DNA of 64,000 nucleotides from Metabacillus dongyingensis. GTDB taxonomy: Bacteria; Bacillota; Bacilli; Bacillales; Bacillaceae. The stretch is from contig NZ_CP082944.1 in the NCBI RefSeq assembly GCF_019933155.2, positions 498,001 to 562,000 of the forward strand, in the 5' to 3' direction. The notes under the pieces are model-generated. The model did no database searches. It saw only the letters and a list, made by a program, of their open reading frames with translations, and had not been told where the DNA came from. A program made the translations under genes and the position numbers. Of the stretch, positions 8,219 to 17,205 are shown one piece after another; positions within the stretch are counted from its first letter, which is position 1, and each line of letters opens with the position of its first letter.

Positions 8219-9826
8219 ATGCGTTTACATGCTAAGCTGATGATTGGGATAAGTCTTGTGGTAGTCCTGATGGCAGGTATATTTGAACTAACCTTTAAGT
8301 CCATCATGGAGAACAATTTGAAGAAAGATAAGGGTATGCAGGCGCTGTCTGTTGCAGAGACAATCGCATATATGCCTGAGATCGCGGAAGCCTTCTTAAC
8401 GGAAAATCCGTCTGAAATCATTCAGCCGATCGCAGAGAAAATCCGCAAAGAGGTGGGAGCGGAATTTATCGTCGTAGGAAACCTTAATGAAATCAGGTAT
8501 TCACATCCTGATGCTGATCGTTTGGGCGAAAAAATGGTTGGCGGAGATAATGAAGAAGTATTCAAAGGGAGAACCGTTATTTCTGAATCTGTCGGTACCC
8601 TTGGACCATCTCTTAGAGGAAAAGCACCCATATTCGGTCAGAATGATAATGTAATTGGAGTCGTTTCTGTCGGATTTCTTCAGGAGGATATTGAAAAAGA
8701 ACTGACAAACCTTGAAAACAAAATCTTATTTTCTACAATTGTTATCTTAATAGGCGGGATTATTTCAGCGTTATTAATCTCATTAAACATTAAAAAAGCA
8801 ATCTTTGGCCTTGAACCGCGTGAGATTGCCTGGATGTATCAGGAAAAACACGCCATATTGGAATCTATACATGAAGGGATCATTGCCATTGATACCGACG
8901 GGAAAATCACGGTTGTGAATGAAAATGCCCATAAAATCCTGGAGATTCCAAATGAGATTCTTTTAAGGGGAAAGCGGATCGAAGAGATCATTAAAGACAC
9001 CCATCTGCTGCAGGTTGTTGATTCCGGACAAGCTGAATATGATCAGGAATTCATCATTCTTGAGGATGTTTTTGTCGTAAACCGCATCCCTATTTTTGAT
9101 AAAAGAGGAGAAGTTATAGGCGCTGTAGCGAGTTTCCGGAATAAATCTGAACTGTCACAGGTGCTGAAGGAACTGTCACACGTCAAAGCATATGCAGAGG
9201 GGTTAAGAGCGCAGACACATGAATATTCGAACAAGCTCTACACCTTGCTCGGACTCATCCAATTAGGGTCTTACAAAGAAGCGATTGAGTTTATTTCGAC
9301 AGAAGTAAATGTTACGCAGGGATTTATTGGCTTCATCATGAGGGAAATTCCCGATCCTATTCTTGCGGGATTTATATTAGGAAAAATCAGTCTTGCAAGC
9401 GAATTAAAAATCCATTTTTCCATAGATGAGGAAAGCAGCTTTAAGGATGTTCCGGACTCATTGAATCGTGATGCTTTAATAACCATTTTCGGCAATCTGC
9501 TGAATAATGCCTTTGAAGCTGTCAGAGAAAAAGAAGACGGAGATAAAAAGGTATCGCTCTTTTTAACTGATCTGGGCAAAGAATTGATTATTGAAGTTGA
9601 AGACAATGGACCAGGTATAGATGAGGAGCATTTCGAGAGCATTTTTCAGCAGGGGTTCTCTACAAAGAGCAGGGACAAAAATGCAGGAATCGGTCTGAGC
9701 CTTGTCCGGCAGGCTTTGAAAAAAGTAGGAGGAACGATCACTTTTTCATCGAAGAAAGGAGAAGGAACAGCGTTTACTGTAGCCATTCCAAAAAGCAGGA
9801 GGTATGATGATGAATCAAGCCATTGA
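8219..9826 (+). CDS. CitA/DcuS-family sensor histidine kinase
   Basis: Membrane sensor kinase predicted to respond to extracellular carboxylate and control the neighbouring tct genes. The 535 residues comprise TM1 (about 5-24), an extracellular PAS-like CitA domain (about 30-160), TM2 (about 163-186), a cytoplasmic PAS domain (about 215-320), a short phosphoacceptor region with H334 in QTHEYSNKLYTL, and an HATPase domain (about 430-530) with EDNGPGI and GIGLSL. This matches B. subtilis CitS, DctS and MalK. The ligand is inferred from context only. It overlaps the regulator gene by 17 bp. Confidence 0.88.
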   Translation: MRLHAKLMIGISLVVVLMAGIFELTFKSIMENNLKKDKGMQALSVAETIAYMPEIAEAFLTENPSEIIQPIAEKIRKEVGAEFIVVGNLNEIRYSHPDADRLGEKMVGGDNEEVFKGRTVISESVGTLGPSLRGKAPIFGQNDNVIGVVSVGFLQEDIEKELTNLENKILFSTIVILIGGIISALLISLNIKKAIFGLEPREIAWMYQEKHAILESIHEGIIAIDTDGKITVVNENAHKILEIPNEILLRGKRIEEIIKDTHLLQVVDSGQAEYDQEFIILEDVFVVNRIPIFDKRGEVIGAVASFRNKSELSQVLKELSHVKAYAEGLRAQTHEYSNKLYTLLGLIQLGSYKEAIEFISTEVNVTQGFIGFIMREIPDPILAGFILGKISLASELKIHFSIDEESSFKDVPDSLNRDALITIFGNLLNNAFEAVREKEDGDKKVSLFLTDLGKELIIEVEDNGPGIDEEHFESIFQQGFSTKSRDKNAGIGLSLVRQALKKVGGTITFSSKKGEGTAFTVAIPKSRRYDDESSH

Positions 9827-10499
9827 GGTGCTGATCATTGAAGACGATTTAAGAATTGCCGAGATTCAAAGAAGATTTCTTGAACAGATAGAGGGGTTTC
9901 ACACCATTGGCATAGCTGCTAATTATGCTGAGGCAAAAAACTTGATTGATATATTAAAACCGGATTTAATTTTACTTGATGTGTATTTTCCTGATATGAA
10001 CGGATGCGATCTTTTAAAGGAAATCAAGCAGCTTGATAAGCAAACGGATGTCATTATGATAACAGCTGCGCGGGAAATTGAGACGGTGCAGGAAGCCATA
10101 ACAATCGGAGTGTTTGATTTTATTATCAAGCCTGTTGTTTTTGAACGGTTCAAGCAGTCCTTAAAAAGATACGAAGAACATTACCGCAAACTTAAAGCAA
10201 TCAGATTGGAAAACAAAATCATGGGTCAGGAAGAAGTCGACAGACTTCTTTATAAGGTGCATGAAATTTCTGAGAAGCCCCTGCTGCCAAAAGGGATCGA
10301 TAAACTGACGCTGATTAAGGTCATGGAAGTGCTGGATGCGGGACAGGGATTAACGGCTGAAACAGTAGCGAAGCAAATCGGTGTGAGCCGGACAACTGCA
10401 AGGAGATATTTGGAACACCTCATCTCCCAGGAGAAAATTGCGGCTGATTTATCCTATGGAACAATTGGAAGACCAGAACGTGTTTATGTACTTAAATAA
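9810..10499 (+). CDS. CitB/CitT-family response regulator
   Basis: Partner of the preceding kinase and probable transcriptional activator of tctCBA. The 229-residue protein has a receiver domain with acidic pocket E11-D12-D13 and phosphoacceptor D57 in LILLDVYF. A C-terminal winged-helix/HTH region (TAETVAKQIGVSRTTARRYL) follows. Three consecutive ATG codons occur at 9804, 9807 and 9810; AGGAGG at 9797-9802 is best spaced for 9810. Translation is coupled to the kinase by overlap. The target sites were not identified. Confidence 0.87.
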   Translation: MNQAIEVLIIEDDLRIAEIQRRFLEQIEGFHTIGIAANYAEAKNLIDILKPDLILLDVYFPDMNGCDLLKEIKQLDKQTDVIMITAAREIETVQEAITIGVFDFIIKPVVFERFKQSLKRYEEHYRKLKAIRLENKIMGQEEVDRLLYKVHEISEKPLLPKGIDKLTLIKVMEVLDAGQGLTAETVAKQIGVSRTTARRYLEHLISQEKIAADLSYGTIGRPERVYVLK

Positions 10500-10612
10500 G
10501 GTTGTTTTAGTGGAATAAATGACGTGAAGTTTTTAATATATTCTAATAGTAGGAAGGAATAATTTCTTTTCTAGTCATATTCGCCTATGTGCAAAAATAG
10601 TTTAATAGATAG

Positions 10613-10641
10613 TTGCCGGATTCATCCCCATATTTTAACAT
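10613..10641 (+). promoter_or_regulatory. Candidate sigma-A promoter of the toxin cassette
   Basis: TTGCCG (10613-10618) and TAACAT (10636-10641) with 17-bp spacing, each 4/6 to consensus. Transcription would begin near 10648, just before the first candidate start of the WXG-like gene. Confidence 0.35.
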
Positions 10642-10650
10642 AACTATAAG

Positions 10651-11013
10651 ATGCTTCTAAAACAGGAAGAAGGACGTGGAAAGAATTTGTTGGATACGAT
10701 CGAAGACTTCTTTGAAGACTTGGAGAGAAAGAGAAAGCAAGCCGAATACAATCGTGATGCAGATGAACTCGAAGCATATCTGGCTGCTGTTAATCGTGCA
10801 ATGGGAACGTTTGATGACGGAGTTTTTCATTTTCATAACCTGCATCAGCAGTATGCAGATGAATGGACTGGTCAAACAAAAATAGCCTATGAAAGTATTC
10901 GGGATGACATTCGTGTCACTTATAATCATATATACGATATGAAGGATGAGCTTTTTCAGGAGCTGAGAAACGAAATCGGAAGGCTTAGAGAACTGGCCGC
11001 TGGCCTCGCCTAA
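10651..11013 (+). CDS. WXG100-like type VII secretion partner
   Basis: Small all-helical protein of 120 residues (107-108 if translation starts at TTG 10687 or 10690). It has a central WTG turn flanked by long amphipathic helices, and YDMKD near residue 98 matching the YxxxD/E secretion signal. This is the architecture of WXG100/YwqH-like proteins that escort or dimerise with LXG-type toxins. The ATG at 10651 has no ribosome binding site, whereas GGAAAG precedes the TTG codons, so the true start is uncertain. It lies 47 bp upstream of the toxin gene. The precise subfamily is not assigned. Confidence 0.6.
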   Translation: MLLKQEEGRGKNLLDTIEDFFEDLERKRKQAEYNRDADELEAYLAAVNRAMGTFDDGVFHFHNLHQQYADEWTGQTKIAYESIRDDIRVTYNHIYDMKDELFQELRNEIGRLRELAAGLA

Positions 11014-11060
11014 TACAGCGCTGCAATTGTTTTAGAGGAACAAAGGAGAGGTAGACGCAC

Positions 11061-12383
11061 ATGGAAATTAAAATAAGACCAGAAGAGCTTGAAGCGTTCG
11101 CACAGCACATTGAACAATCCCGCTCATATACGGGAGAAGCCCTTGATCTGTTAAACTGGGAATCTGCCAGACTGCGCTTTACCTCTGTTGCACGTGTAGG
11201 AAGGGCTCTTGATCTCCAGGAAGAGATCCGGCACTTGGTGAATCGGTTTCATACGCTGACAGATGATGCAAAAGCATTAATTGAAAACACCGCAAATGGC
11301 ATGAGAGAAGCAGATGAGGCCGCCAAATCGTCTGCTTCTTCAGGCTGGGGCGGTTTTTTCTCAGGATTATGGGATGGCGCTAAGAATGGACTTACAGACG
11401 CTTGGGACGGGCTTGTATCCCTCACGGAATGGGAAACATATGAAGCAATGTGGGATGCCATCATTCACCCCCTTGAAACCCTTGAATCAATGTGGAACAC
11501 GCTCTCTGAAGCTTGGGAAACAAAAGTAATAAATGGAGATATCTACAGCAGAACGGAATTCTTTACATATGGTGTCGTCTCTATTGGACTTGGCATTCTT
11601 GGAGGCAAGGGAATCGATAAGCTCGGAAAAGCTGCGAAGCTGACAAAAGTACCTGATGGGACATCCTCTAAGCCGAAATTGGAGACTGTCACTCATGGGA
11701 CAGATACGAGTTTTGATTATGCAAAACTTTCGCAGGGGAAAGGGTTTGCTGCTGAGATTAATTCGGTGCTTGATGAAGCGGGGCTTTCTAAGCAAGAATT
11801 TTTATCCCTTCAATCCCACTATTATAAAGATTTAACACCTGAGGAATTGGACAAAATGCATCAAGTCCGCGAAGCTGTACCGCCTGTCAATGGATCCACC
11901 GTTTTGCAGAAGGTCATTGATCAGGATAAAATGGCCTTGTATTTATCAGGTCAACTTACAGACGTCGGGGGATGTATAGCAAAAATGGATGATGTCAGCG
12001 ATATTACAACGTCTGCAGACATGTACAATTCCTTGCGGATGGACTATCCGAACACACCGTTTTCACCTGACAAAGAATACGCTGTGATCCGATTTACAAC
12101 AGAACAAAGCGACCGTCTCAAAATTCCATATGCAGAGGAGCTTAATAACCCTCACGCAGCAAAGCCTAATGAATATATCAGCTATCCCCAAACAGGCCAT
12201 GGATTTACAGCTGCAGAAAATGGTAAGATTGTCCCTGAGTTTGAAACGGTTTATGGAAATAATGCCAGACCTAGCGCAGGTGAAATCTATGTTGTTAAAG
12301 GCGGCGCAGAAGAACTGGTAGGAATCTATGATAAATATGATCAAAGATTTTACAGTATAGAGGAGTTAAACAGTCATGATTAA
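11061..12383 (+). CDS. Polymorphic toxin, type VII secretion type
   Basis: The 440-residue protein has three parts. Residues 1-95 are helical, Glu/Arg-rich and ESX/LXG-like. Residues about 100-205 contain Trp-rich WDG/WDA repeats and the GDIYSRTEFFTYG segment resembling the pre-toxin TG linker. The C-terminal region of about 230 residues is probably the effector domain. I could not assign its activity: it has a VREAVPP stretch, a GGCIAK loop and an EYAVIRF strand that are loosely ADP-ribosyltransferase-like, but no complete catalytic triad can be claimed. There is no signal peptide. It overlaps the next gene by 8 bp, as toxin-immunity pairs often do. Confidence 0.62.
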   Translation: MEIKIRPEELEAFAQHIEQSRSYTGEALDLLNWESARLRFTSVARVGRALDLQEEIRHLVNRFHTLTDDAKALIENTANGMREADEAAKSSASSGWGGFFSGLWDGAKNGLTDAWDGLVSLTEWETYEAMWDAIIHPLETLESMWNTLSEAWETKVINGDIYSRTEFFTYGVVSIGLGILGGKGIDKLGKAAKLTKVPDGTSSKPKLETVTHGTDTSFDYAKLSQGKGFAAEINSVLDEAGLSKQEFLSLQSHYYKDLTPEELDKMHQVREAVPPVNGSTVLQKVIDQDKMALYLSGQLTDVGGCIAKMDDVSDITTSADMYNSLRMDYPNTPFSPDKEYAVIRFTTEQSDRLKIPYAEELNNPHAAKPNEYISYPQTGHGFTAAENGKIVPEFETVYGNNARPSAGEIYVVKGGAEELVGIYDKYDQRFYSIEELNSHD

Positions 12384-12780
12384 AAAAGGAGAATACGGCA
12401 TCTATCAAGGAAAAGAGTATTCAATCATCCCTGAGGGAAGCGGAAAGGTCACTTTGCGCACGCGAGACAAAGCAGCTCAAGGCGCGGGATTTCAGGCAGC
12501 AGGATTGAAGAAAAACATTTTCATTAAAGAAATTGCTCAATCTGAATTAGAGGCTGCCTATGAGTATAAACCTTATGCCATCTATAAAGAGCGGGAATTT
12601 ATTATTGAAGGCATCAATGAGGCAGATCAATCGGTCATCTTGAAATCTATTGATCCAAACACAGTGGATGAACTTGGATTTTCATCCCTCGGAAAATATG
12701 AGTATATAAAAACCGTTGATATAGCTAATGTAAGTATATCGGAGAAAAAGAGACCGATTTTAGGATTCGGAGAAAAATGA
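12376..12780 (+). CDS. Putative immunity protein with two tandem repeats
   Basis: A cytoplasmic 134-residue protein beginning inside the toxin gene (8-bp overlap), the usual place of a cognate immunity protein. It consists of two similar halves: residues 4-57 (GEYGIYQGKEYSI...) and 63-117 (KPYAIYKEREFII...). Both show an aromatic-rich beta strand, a variable middle and a GF(Q/S) segment before a final strand, which suggests an internal duplication. No signal peptide or membrane segment is present. I do not recognise a named family. Immunity function is inferred from position only. Confidence 0.6.
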   Translation: MIKKGEYGIYQGKEYSIIPEGSGKVTLRTRDKAAQGAGFQAAGLKKNIFIKEIAQSELEAAYEYKPYAIYKEREFIIEGINEADQSVILKSIDPNTVDELGFSSLGKYEYIKTVDIANVSISEKKRPILGFGEK

Positions 12781-13178
12781 GCAATCCATTCAACACCTTA
12801 GAAAAAGCTTTGATTGATGCCATGAGCCACAGTGATAAAATAGCAGACTTTTACGAAATACTCGGAAAAAGTACGATTTGGCTGATTGAAAAGCAGACAA
12901 ATGAAATAGCGGCAGAAGGACAAGATGTTTTTTCACTGGAGCAGTTTCAGATTATGGAGAAGAAAAACCGGAAGCTATTGCCTGTTTTTTCTTCAAAATT
13001 TCCAATTGAGAAAATGTTCAAAAATAGTACGGCATTCGCTGTGTCTTTTCAGGAAGTGCTTAATCAGATAGATGGACAAACAGGGGTCATTTTAAATCCG
13101 GACACTCCTATATCAAAGCTGCTTATTCCGCAGGAGCTGGATATGATGAGAAAGAAACAGAACTTTTTTAAAGGTTGA
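12777..13178 (+). CDS. SseB N-terminal-domain protein
   Basis: The 133-residue cytoplasmic protein resembles the SseB N-terminal domain: an initial helix, the TIWLIEKQ strand and the C-terminal GVILNPDTPISKLLIP motif. Such domains occur in T7SS and polymorphic-toxin loci and may act as accessory or second immunity proteins. It overlaps the preceding gene by 4 bp (ATGA), so translation is probably coupled. It is the last gene before a terminator. The domain call is fairly good, the role is inference. Confidence 0.62.
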   Translation: MSNPFNTLEKALIDAMSHSDKIADFYEILGKSTIWLIEKQTNEIAAEGQDVFSLEQFQIMEKKNRKLLPVFSSKFPIEKMFKNSTAFAVSFQEVLNQIDGQTGVILNPDTPISKLLIPQELDMMRKKQNFFKG

Positions 13179-13194
13179 GAAAAAAGAAGAAGCT

Positions 13195-13223
13195 AAAGAG
13201 AGGAATAGGCCTCTCTTTTTTAC
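13195..13223 (+). terminator. Terminator of the toxin cassette
   Basis: Stem AAAGAGAGG/CCTCTCTTT with a 6-base loop followed by T residues, 16 bases after the last cassette gene. Confidence 0.85.
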
Positions 13224-13583
13224 TGCTCTTGAAAGGGACTGGTTGCCTTTTGTTATGGCAGAATCAGCCTTTCAAAAATGTTTTCGGACAAATTAACTTT
13301 TTTTACCTGTAAAATGAGCCTTTTGAATCACACGCTAATCACATAAGGGATTATTCTCCTTTAATTTACCGGTGTTTACCATTATTTCAAGGGAATCTGG
13401 ATTATTTAATCACATGGATACCAACTTAAAGCCCAGGTATATATCAAATGCTGACCCGCCTAGATCCTTAGTAGTGTAAAAACCGGCAAAACGGGTATAC
13501 ATAAATAAAGCATTCTAAATGCATCTTTTGATAGAATAGACTATTATAGATAAGTTTCTAGTGTACGTTAGGTGGAGGATAAA
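13224..13583. other. Intergenic, upstream of the TPR/G-domain gene
   Basis: About 360 AT-rich bases without a credible gene. The part nearest the next gene (13520-13560) is rich in TATA-like hexamers, but no -35/-10 pair with good spacing stands out. No riboswitch or tRNA-like structure was recognised. Confidence 0.5.
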
Positions 13584-16292
13584 ATGACAAACGACAAACA
13601 GTTGATTCATAAAGCATATTTTGAAAGGTTTATGGAAGACAGTGCTTCTGCTCAGCCTGTACAGGTGCTTGGAGAACTTTATTTCGAGGAGCAGGCAAAG
13701 GAAGTTTACGATCTGTCCTATATTCGCTTTGCACAGGGTGAGGTCTATTTTCACAACAAAGATTATGAGACTGCGATCTTCAAGTGGGAAAATATCAGCA
13801 ATGAATTAGAGCCATGGGCCAAGAAAAATATTGCGGACTCATATTATGCTCTTGGTCATCTTTCAGCTGCAGAGGATATTTACACATCTATTCAAAGTGA
13901 TTCGAAGACTTTGAAAATGGAAGTGGCGCTTGAATTATTTTCACTTTATCTATTGAGAGACAAAATTGAACTTGCATATAAGGTTATTAAAAAGGCGCTT
14001 GATATTCATTCAGATTATCCGAATGTAACGGATCTGGCACGATCTTTCTATGAGGATCAGCAGGACTGGAAGAATGCCGTTGAGCTTGCTGTTGCTGAAG
14101 GCGTGCGAGCGGAATCGCTTGAATGGTTTGAGCTGCTGGATGAGTATGTTCAAGCGGGATATACGAAATCGTTTGATCCTGAATACTTTTATCAGCCGCT
14201 TATTTCACTTTTCCGAATCAATCAAAAATTATTTCAGAAGGTTACGGCTTCTTTGTGGGACAGCTACCGAAATGAAGATTCCTACTTATCATGGCTGAAA
14301 ACCGTTAATACAATCTTCCTTAATGTTGAGGTGCAGCCTTTTGAATCCTGGACGAAGATGTCTGATATCCACCAGAATACTTACTTAAGTGTGATTAATG
14401 GCACTTATTTGGTAAAGGATTTAGAAGATATTATTCCTGTGCTTTTAGCAAACTGGCAAAAGCTTGCGAATCAGTCAAAAGCGCTATTTGCTGCAACAGC
14501 CGTACTTGCATGGAATGAAATTTTCCCATCGTCTATGGATGCTGCGACTCTTAAGACAGCGGAAAAGCTGATCTTTGATTCTGAGCATGACAGCATCAGT
14601 CTTGAATACAGCCTGGATTTATTTAAGTCTCTTGTTTCATGGGCAGAGAATAACCATATTGAAGTGGGCTATAAAAAGACATGGCTCGTTTCAGGACTTT
14701 CCGATTTAAAGACAACCCATCTTTTAATCAGCGGCACAACGGAAAGCGGAAAATCCGCATTTATTAATCATATCCTTCAGGAAAATCTGGTCAGCAACAC
14801 TAGTTCACCTGTGTTTGTACGTTCTGAAGGTGATTTGGCGGAAATGAATGAAATTACAAATGCCGGCATAAGAAGGATATCTGACAATCCTGAGTATCAG
14901 GAATCAGAAAACACTTGGATTGAAGTGAAATGGCCTTCTGCTCTTTTAGAAGAGAACAATACGGTGTTCCTGCATACACCTGAATTGGATCGTATTGGAG
15001 ATGTAGAACAAACAGCTGAATTTCTGCCGATATCAGATGGAATGCTGTTCGTCCTTGATAAAAATACGCCTTTTAATGAGCACGAGCTTGAATTGCTGAT
15101 GAAGCTTCAGGAATATGCTCTTGATACACCGTTTCACTTTATTCTGAATCACTCATCTGAACAGTGGAAATTGGCAGAAGAGCTGCAGGGAACAATCAAC
15201 CAGTTCTTCCCGCAGTCACAGGTATTTGCTTTTTCCCCGGATAATCTTGGCCGTTTGAGTGAATTTTTGAATACTGTTTTCAGTAAATCGGACGCGAAGC
15301 TGGAAGAAAAACGCACGGCAAAACTTCTATATTTCATACGCAAAACACTCACGGATCTTTTGAACAAACGCGTTCAGATGGAGAATCGATTAGTAGAATC
15401 GGTTAAATGGAATGAGGATATTTTAGTAAGACTGAACGGCTTCATGAATCATTTAAGAGACGTGGAGCAGGAAAAGGCGAAATCCATCTCGGCTTCTTAT
15501 CGTGAAGTGACTGCTGAGATGAAAAGTGACATGGCTGTGCAGCTGCCGAAAATCCTGCGCAACTGTTCTGCTCATATAAGTGAAAACAGTGATTTCAGCC
15601 AAATTCACATATCGTTAAACAAGAAAATGAATGAAGAAATTGGCGCTTATATCCATCAGAACCTGATTCCAAAATTCCAAACGTCTCTGCGTGAATGGCT
15701 TTCCCAATCAAATGAAGAGCTAAACGAAAGCCAGGCGTATCTTGATGAAATGAGTCTGTCTTTCAACGGTTTATACGGGGAAGAAAAAATGAAGCTTCTC
15801 TGCGATTTTAAAGTCATTGAAGACTGGCGCCGTGATTTAAACAGAATGACAAGCAGAGCGGATGTTGACGAGCAGAATATCCTGCTTAGATTTAAGCCGA
15901 CTGAATTCCTGCTGAAAAGCGCCGGAAAGCTGTTCGCCGCTCTTCCTCAAAACAAGTCAATGCTGTACAACCAATATAAAAAATATGTCGAAAGCAAAAA
16001 CTACGAGGACACAGCAGAAGAAATTTCAAAAAAATTCTTCCTTGAATTTGATTTATTTGAAAGGGCTCTGAAAGCAGATATCATCATGTTCTTCCAAAAT
16101 CCGATTCTGTATGTGGAACAGACCATTCAAGAATCAGAAAATGAAATTTCAGGTTCAAAAGCAACCCTTGAGAAAATGAAAGCAAGTCCTGAGATCTATT
16201 ACGATCCACTGCGTCTCTTTGAAGTAAGACTCCTTCAATATGAATTTATGGTGAAGGCGAATGAGGAGAATACGTATATTAAAAATCAATAA
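13584..16292 (+). CDS. Large TPR protein with degenerate dynamin-like G domain
   Basis: A soluble 902-residue protein. Residues about 1-165 form TPR-like helical repeats (AQGEVYFHNKDYETAIFKW, then NIADSYYALGHLSAAEDIY). A P-loop SGTTESGKS lies near residue 385. The G3-equivalent strand near residue 460 reads LHTPELDRIG instead of DTPG, and an NHSS sequence near 518 takes the place of NKxD. The region after about 570 is long and helical, with coiled-coil character and an acidic C-terminal tail, as in dynamin-superfamily stalks. The ATG at 13584 follows GGTGGAGG; the GTG at 13572 lies inside that site. It is monocistronic. Function is unknown; membrane remodelling or stress GTPase activity is only a family-level guess. 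Confidence 0.6.
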   Translation: MTNDKQLIHKAYFERFMEDSASAQPVQVLGELYFEEQAKEVYDLSYIRFAQGEVYFHNKDYETAIFKWENISNELEPWAKKNIADSYYALGHLSAAEDIYTSIQSDSKTLKMEVALELFSLYLLRDKIELAYKVIKKALDIHSDYPNVTDLARSFYEDQQDWKNAVELAVAEGVRAESLEWFELLDEYVQAGYTKSFDPEYFYQPLISLFRINQKLFQKVTASLWDSYRNEDSYLSWLKTVNTIFLNVEVQPFESWTKMSDIHQNTYLSVINGTYLVKDLEDIIPVLLANWQKLANQSKALFAATAVLAWNEIFPSSMDAATLKTAEKLIFDSEHDSISLEYSLDLFKSLVSWAENNHIEVGYKKTWLVSGLSDLKTTHLLISGTTESGKSAFINHILQENLVSNTSSPVFVRSEGDLAEMNEITNAGIRRISDNPEYQESENTWIEVKWPSALLEENNTVFLHTPELDRIGDVEQTAEFLPISDGMLFVLDKNTPFNEHELELLMKLQEYALDTPFHFILNHSSEQWKLAEELQGTINQFFPQSQVFAFSPDNLGRLSEFLNTVFSKSDAKLEEKRTAKLLYFIRKTLTDLLNKRVQMENRLVESVKWNEDILVRLNGFMNHLRDVEQEKAKSISASYREVTAEMKSDMAVQLPKILRNCSAHISENSDFSQIHISLNKKMNEEIGAYIHQNLIPKFQTSLREWLSQSNEELNESQAYLDEMSLSFNGLYGEEKMKLLCDFKVIEDWRRDLNRMTSRADVDEQNILLRFKPTEFLLKSAGKLFAALPQNKSMLYNQYKKYVESKNYEDTAEEISKKFFLEFDLFERALKADIIMFFQNPILYVEQTIQESENEISGSKATLEKMKASPEIYYDPLRLFEVRLLQYEFMVKANEENTYIKNQ

Positions 16293-16296
16293 ACAG

Positions 16297-16325
16297 AAGG
16301 ACCCTTTATTTTAGGGTCCTTTGCT
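16297..16325 (+). terminator. Terminator after the TPR/G-domain gene
   Basis: Stem AAGGACCCT/AGGGTCCTT with a 7-base loop and T-rich tail. Confidence 0.85.
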
Positions 16326-16431
16326 TTGTGCAAAAATTGATAATCCCCCAAAACTCAGATAAACTGAAACAAACTACAAACATAAATCCTGACTTGAAGG
16401 GGAATATCAAGCTATTGGAGAGAACATAAAG

Positions 16432-17193
16432 ATGAAGAGTCAGCAAAATTATTCTTATGAGATCATGGAGGTTTGTCTGCTTGCCGGAAAAATTATGCTG
16501 ATCAGCGGAGCTGAAACGTACCGGGTAGAAGATACGATGATGCGGATTGCTGCATCATTCGGTGTGAAGAATTCGCATAGTTATGTGACACCGACTGGCA
16601 TTATCTTCTCGATAGAGTCAGATGAGCCGACGAAGACGAAATTAATTCGAATCATGGAACGAACGACGGATCTTGATAAGGTTACGAATGTGAACGCCAT
16701 TTCAAGGAAAATAAGCAATGGAGATTTAAATGTTGATGAAGCCTATGATTTGTTAAAAGAAATTGATGAGGCGAACTCTACCTACTCTCTCTTTTTGCAG
16801 GTAATTGCTGCAGCGATTGCCAGCGGCTGCTTTCTGATTATGTTTCAGGGGCAGTGGTCTGATTTTATTCCTGCTGTACTGGCAGGGGGGCTCGGTTTTA
16901 TGGCTGTTATTTATTTCCATCGCCTTGTGCCTATTAAATTTTTTGCGGAATTTCTGGCGGCATTCATTATAGGACTGCTTGCTTATTTGTTCGTAAGGAC
17001 CGGTTTTGGATCTGAAATGGATAAAGTGATTATTGGCTCAGTTATGCCATTAGTTCCAGGACTGCTGATTACAAATGCTGTCAGGGATTTAATGGCCGGG
17101 CATTTAATATCAGGACTTTCAAAAGGAGCAGAAGCGTTTTTAACTGCATTTGCCATCGGATCTGGTATTGCGGTTGTTTTTTCATTATTTTAA
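16432..17193 (+). CDS. ThrE-family exporter large subunit (YjjP-like)
   Basis: The 253-residue protein has the ThrE N-terminal domain (about 1-120: CLLAGKIMLISGAETYRVEDTM motif region) followed by five membrane segments from about residue 120. Split ThrE systems pair such a YjjP-like subunit with a small YjjB-like subunit; E. coli YjjPB exports succinate and coryneform ThrE exports threonine and serine. The ATG is preceded by GGAGAG. The partner gene starts 12 bp downstream. The substrate is not predictable. Confidence 0.86.
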   Translation: MKSQQNYSYEIMEVCLLAGKIMLISGAETYRVEDTMMRIAASFGVKNSHSYVTPTGIIFSIESDEPTKTKLIRIMERTTDLDKVTNVNAISRKISNGDLNVDEAYDLLKEIDEANSTYSLFLQVIAAAIASGCFLIMFQGQWSDFIPAVLAGGLGFMAVIYFHRLVPIKFFAEFLAAFIIGLLAYLFVRTGFGSEMDKVIIGSVMPLVPGLLITNAVRDLMAGHLISGLSKGAEAFLTAFAIGSGIAVVFSLF

Positions 17194-17205
17194 GGGAGAG
17201 AAAAA

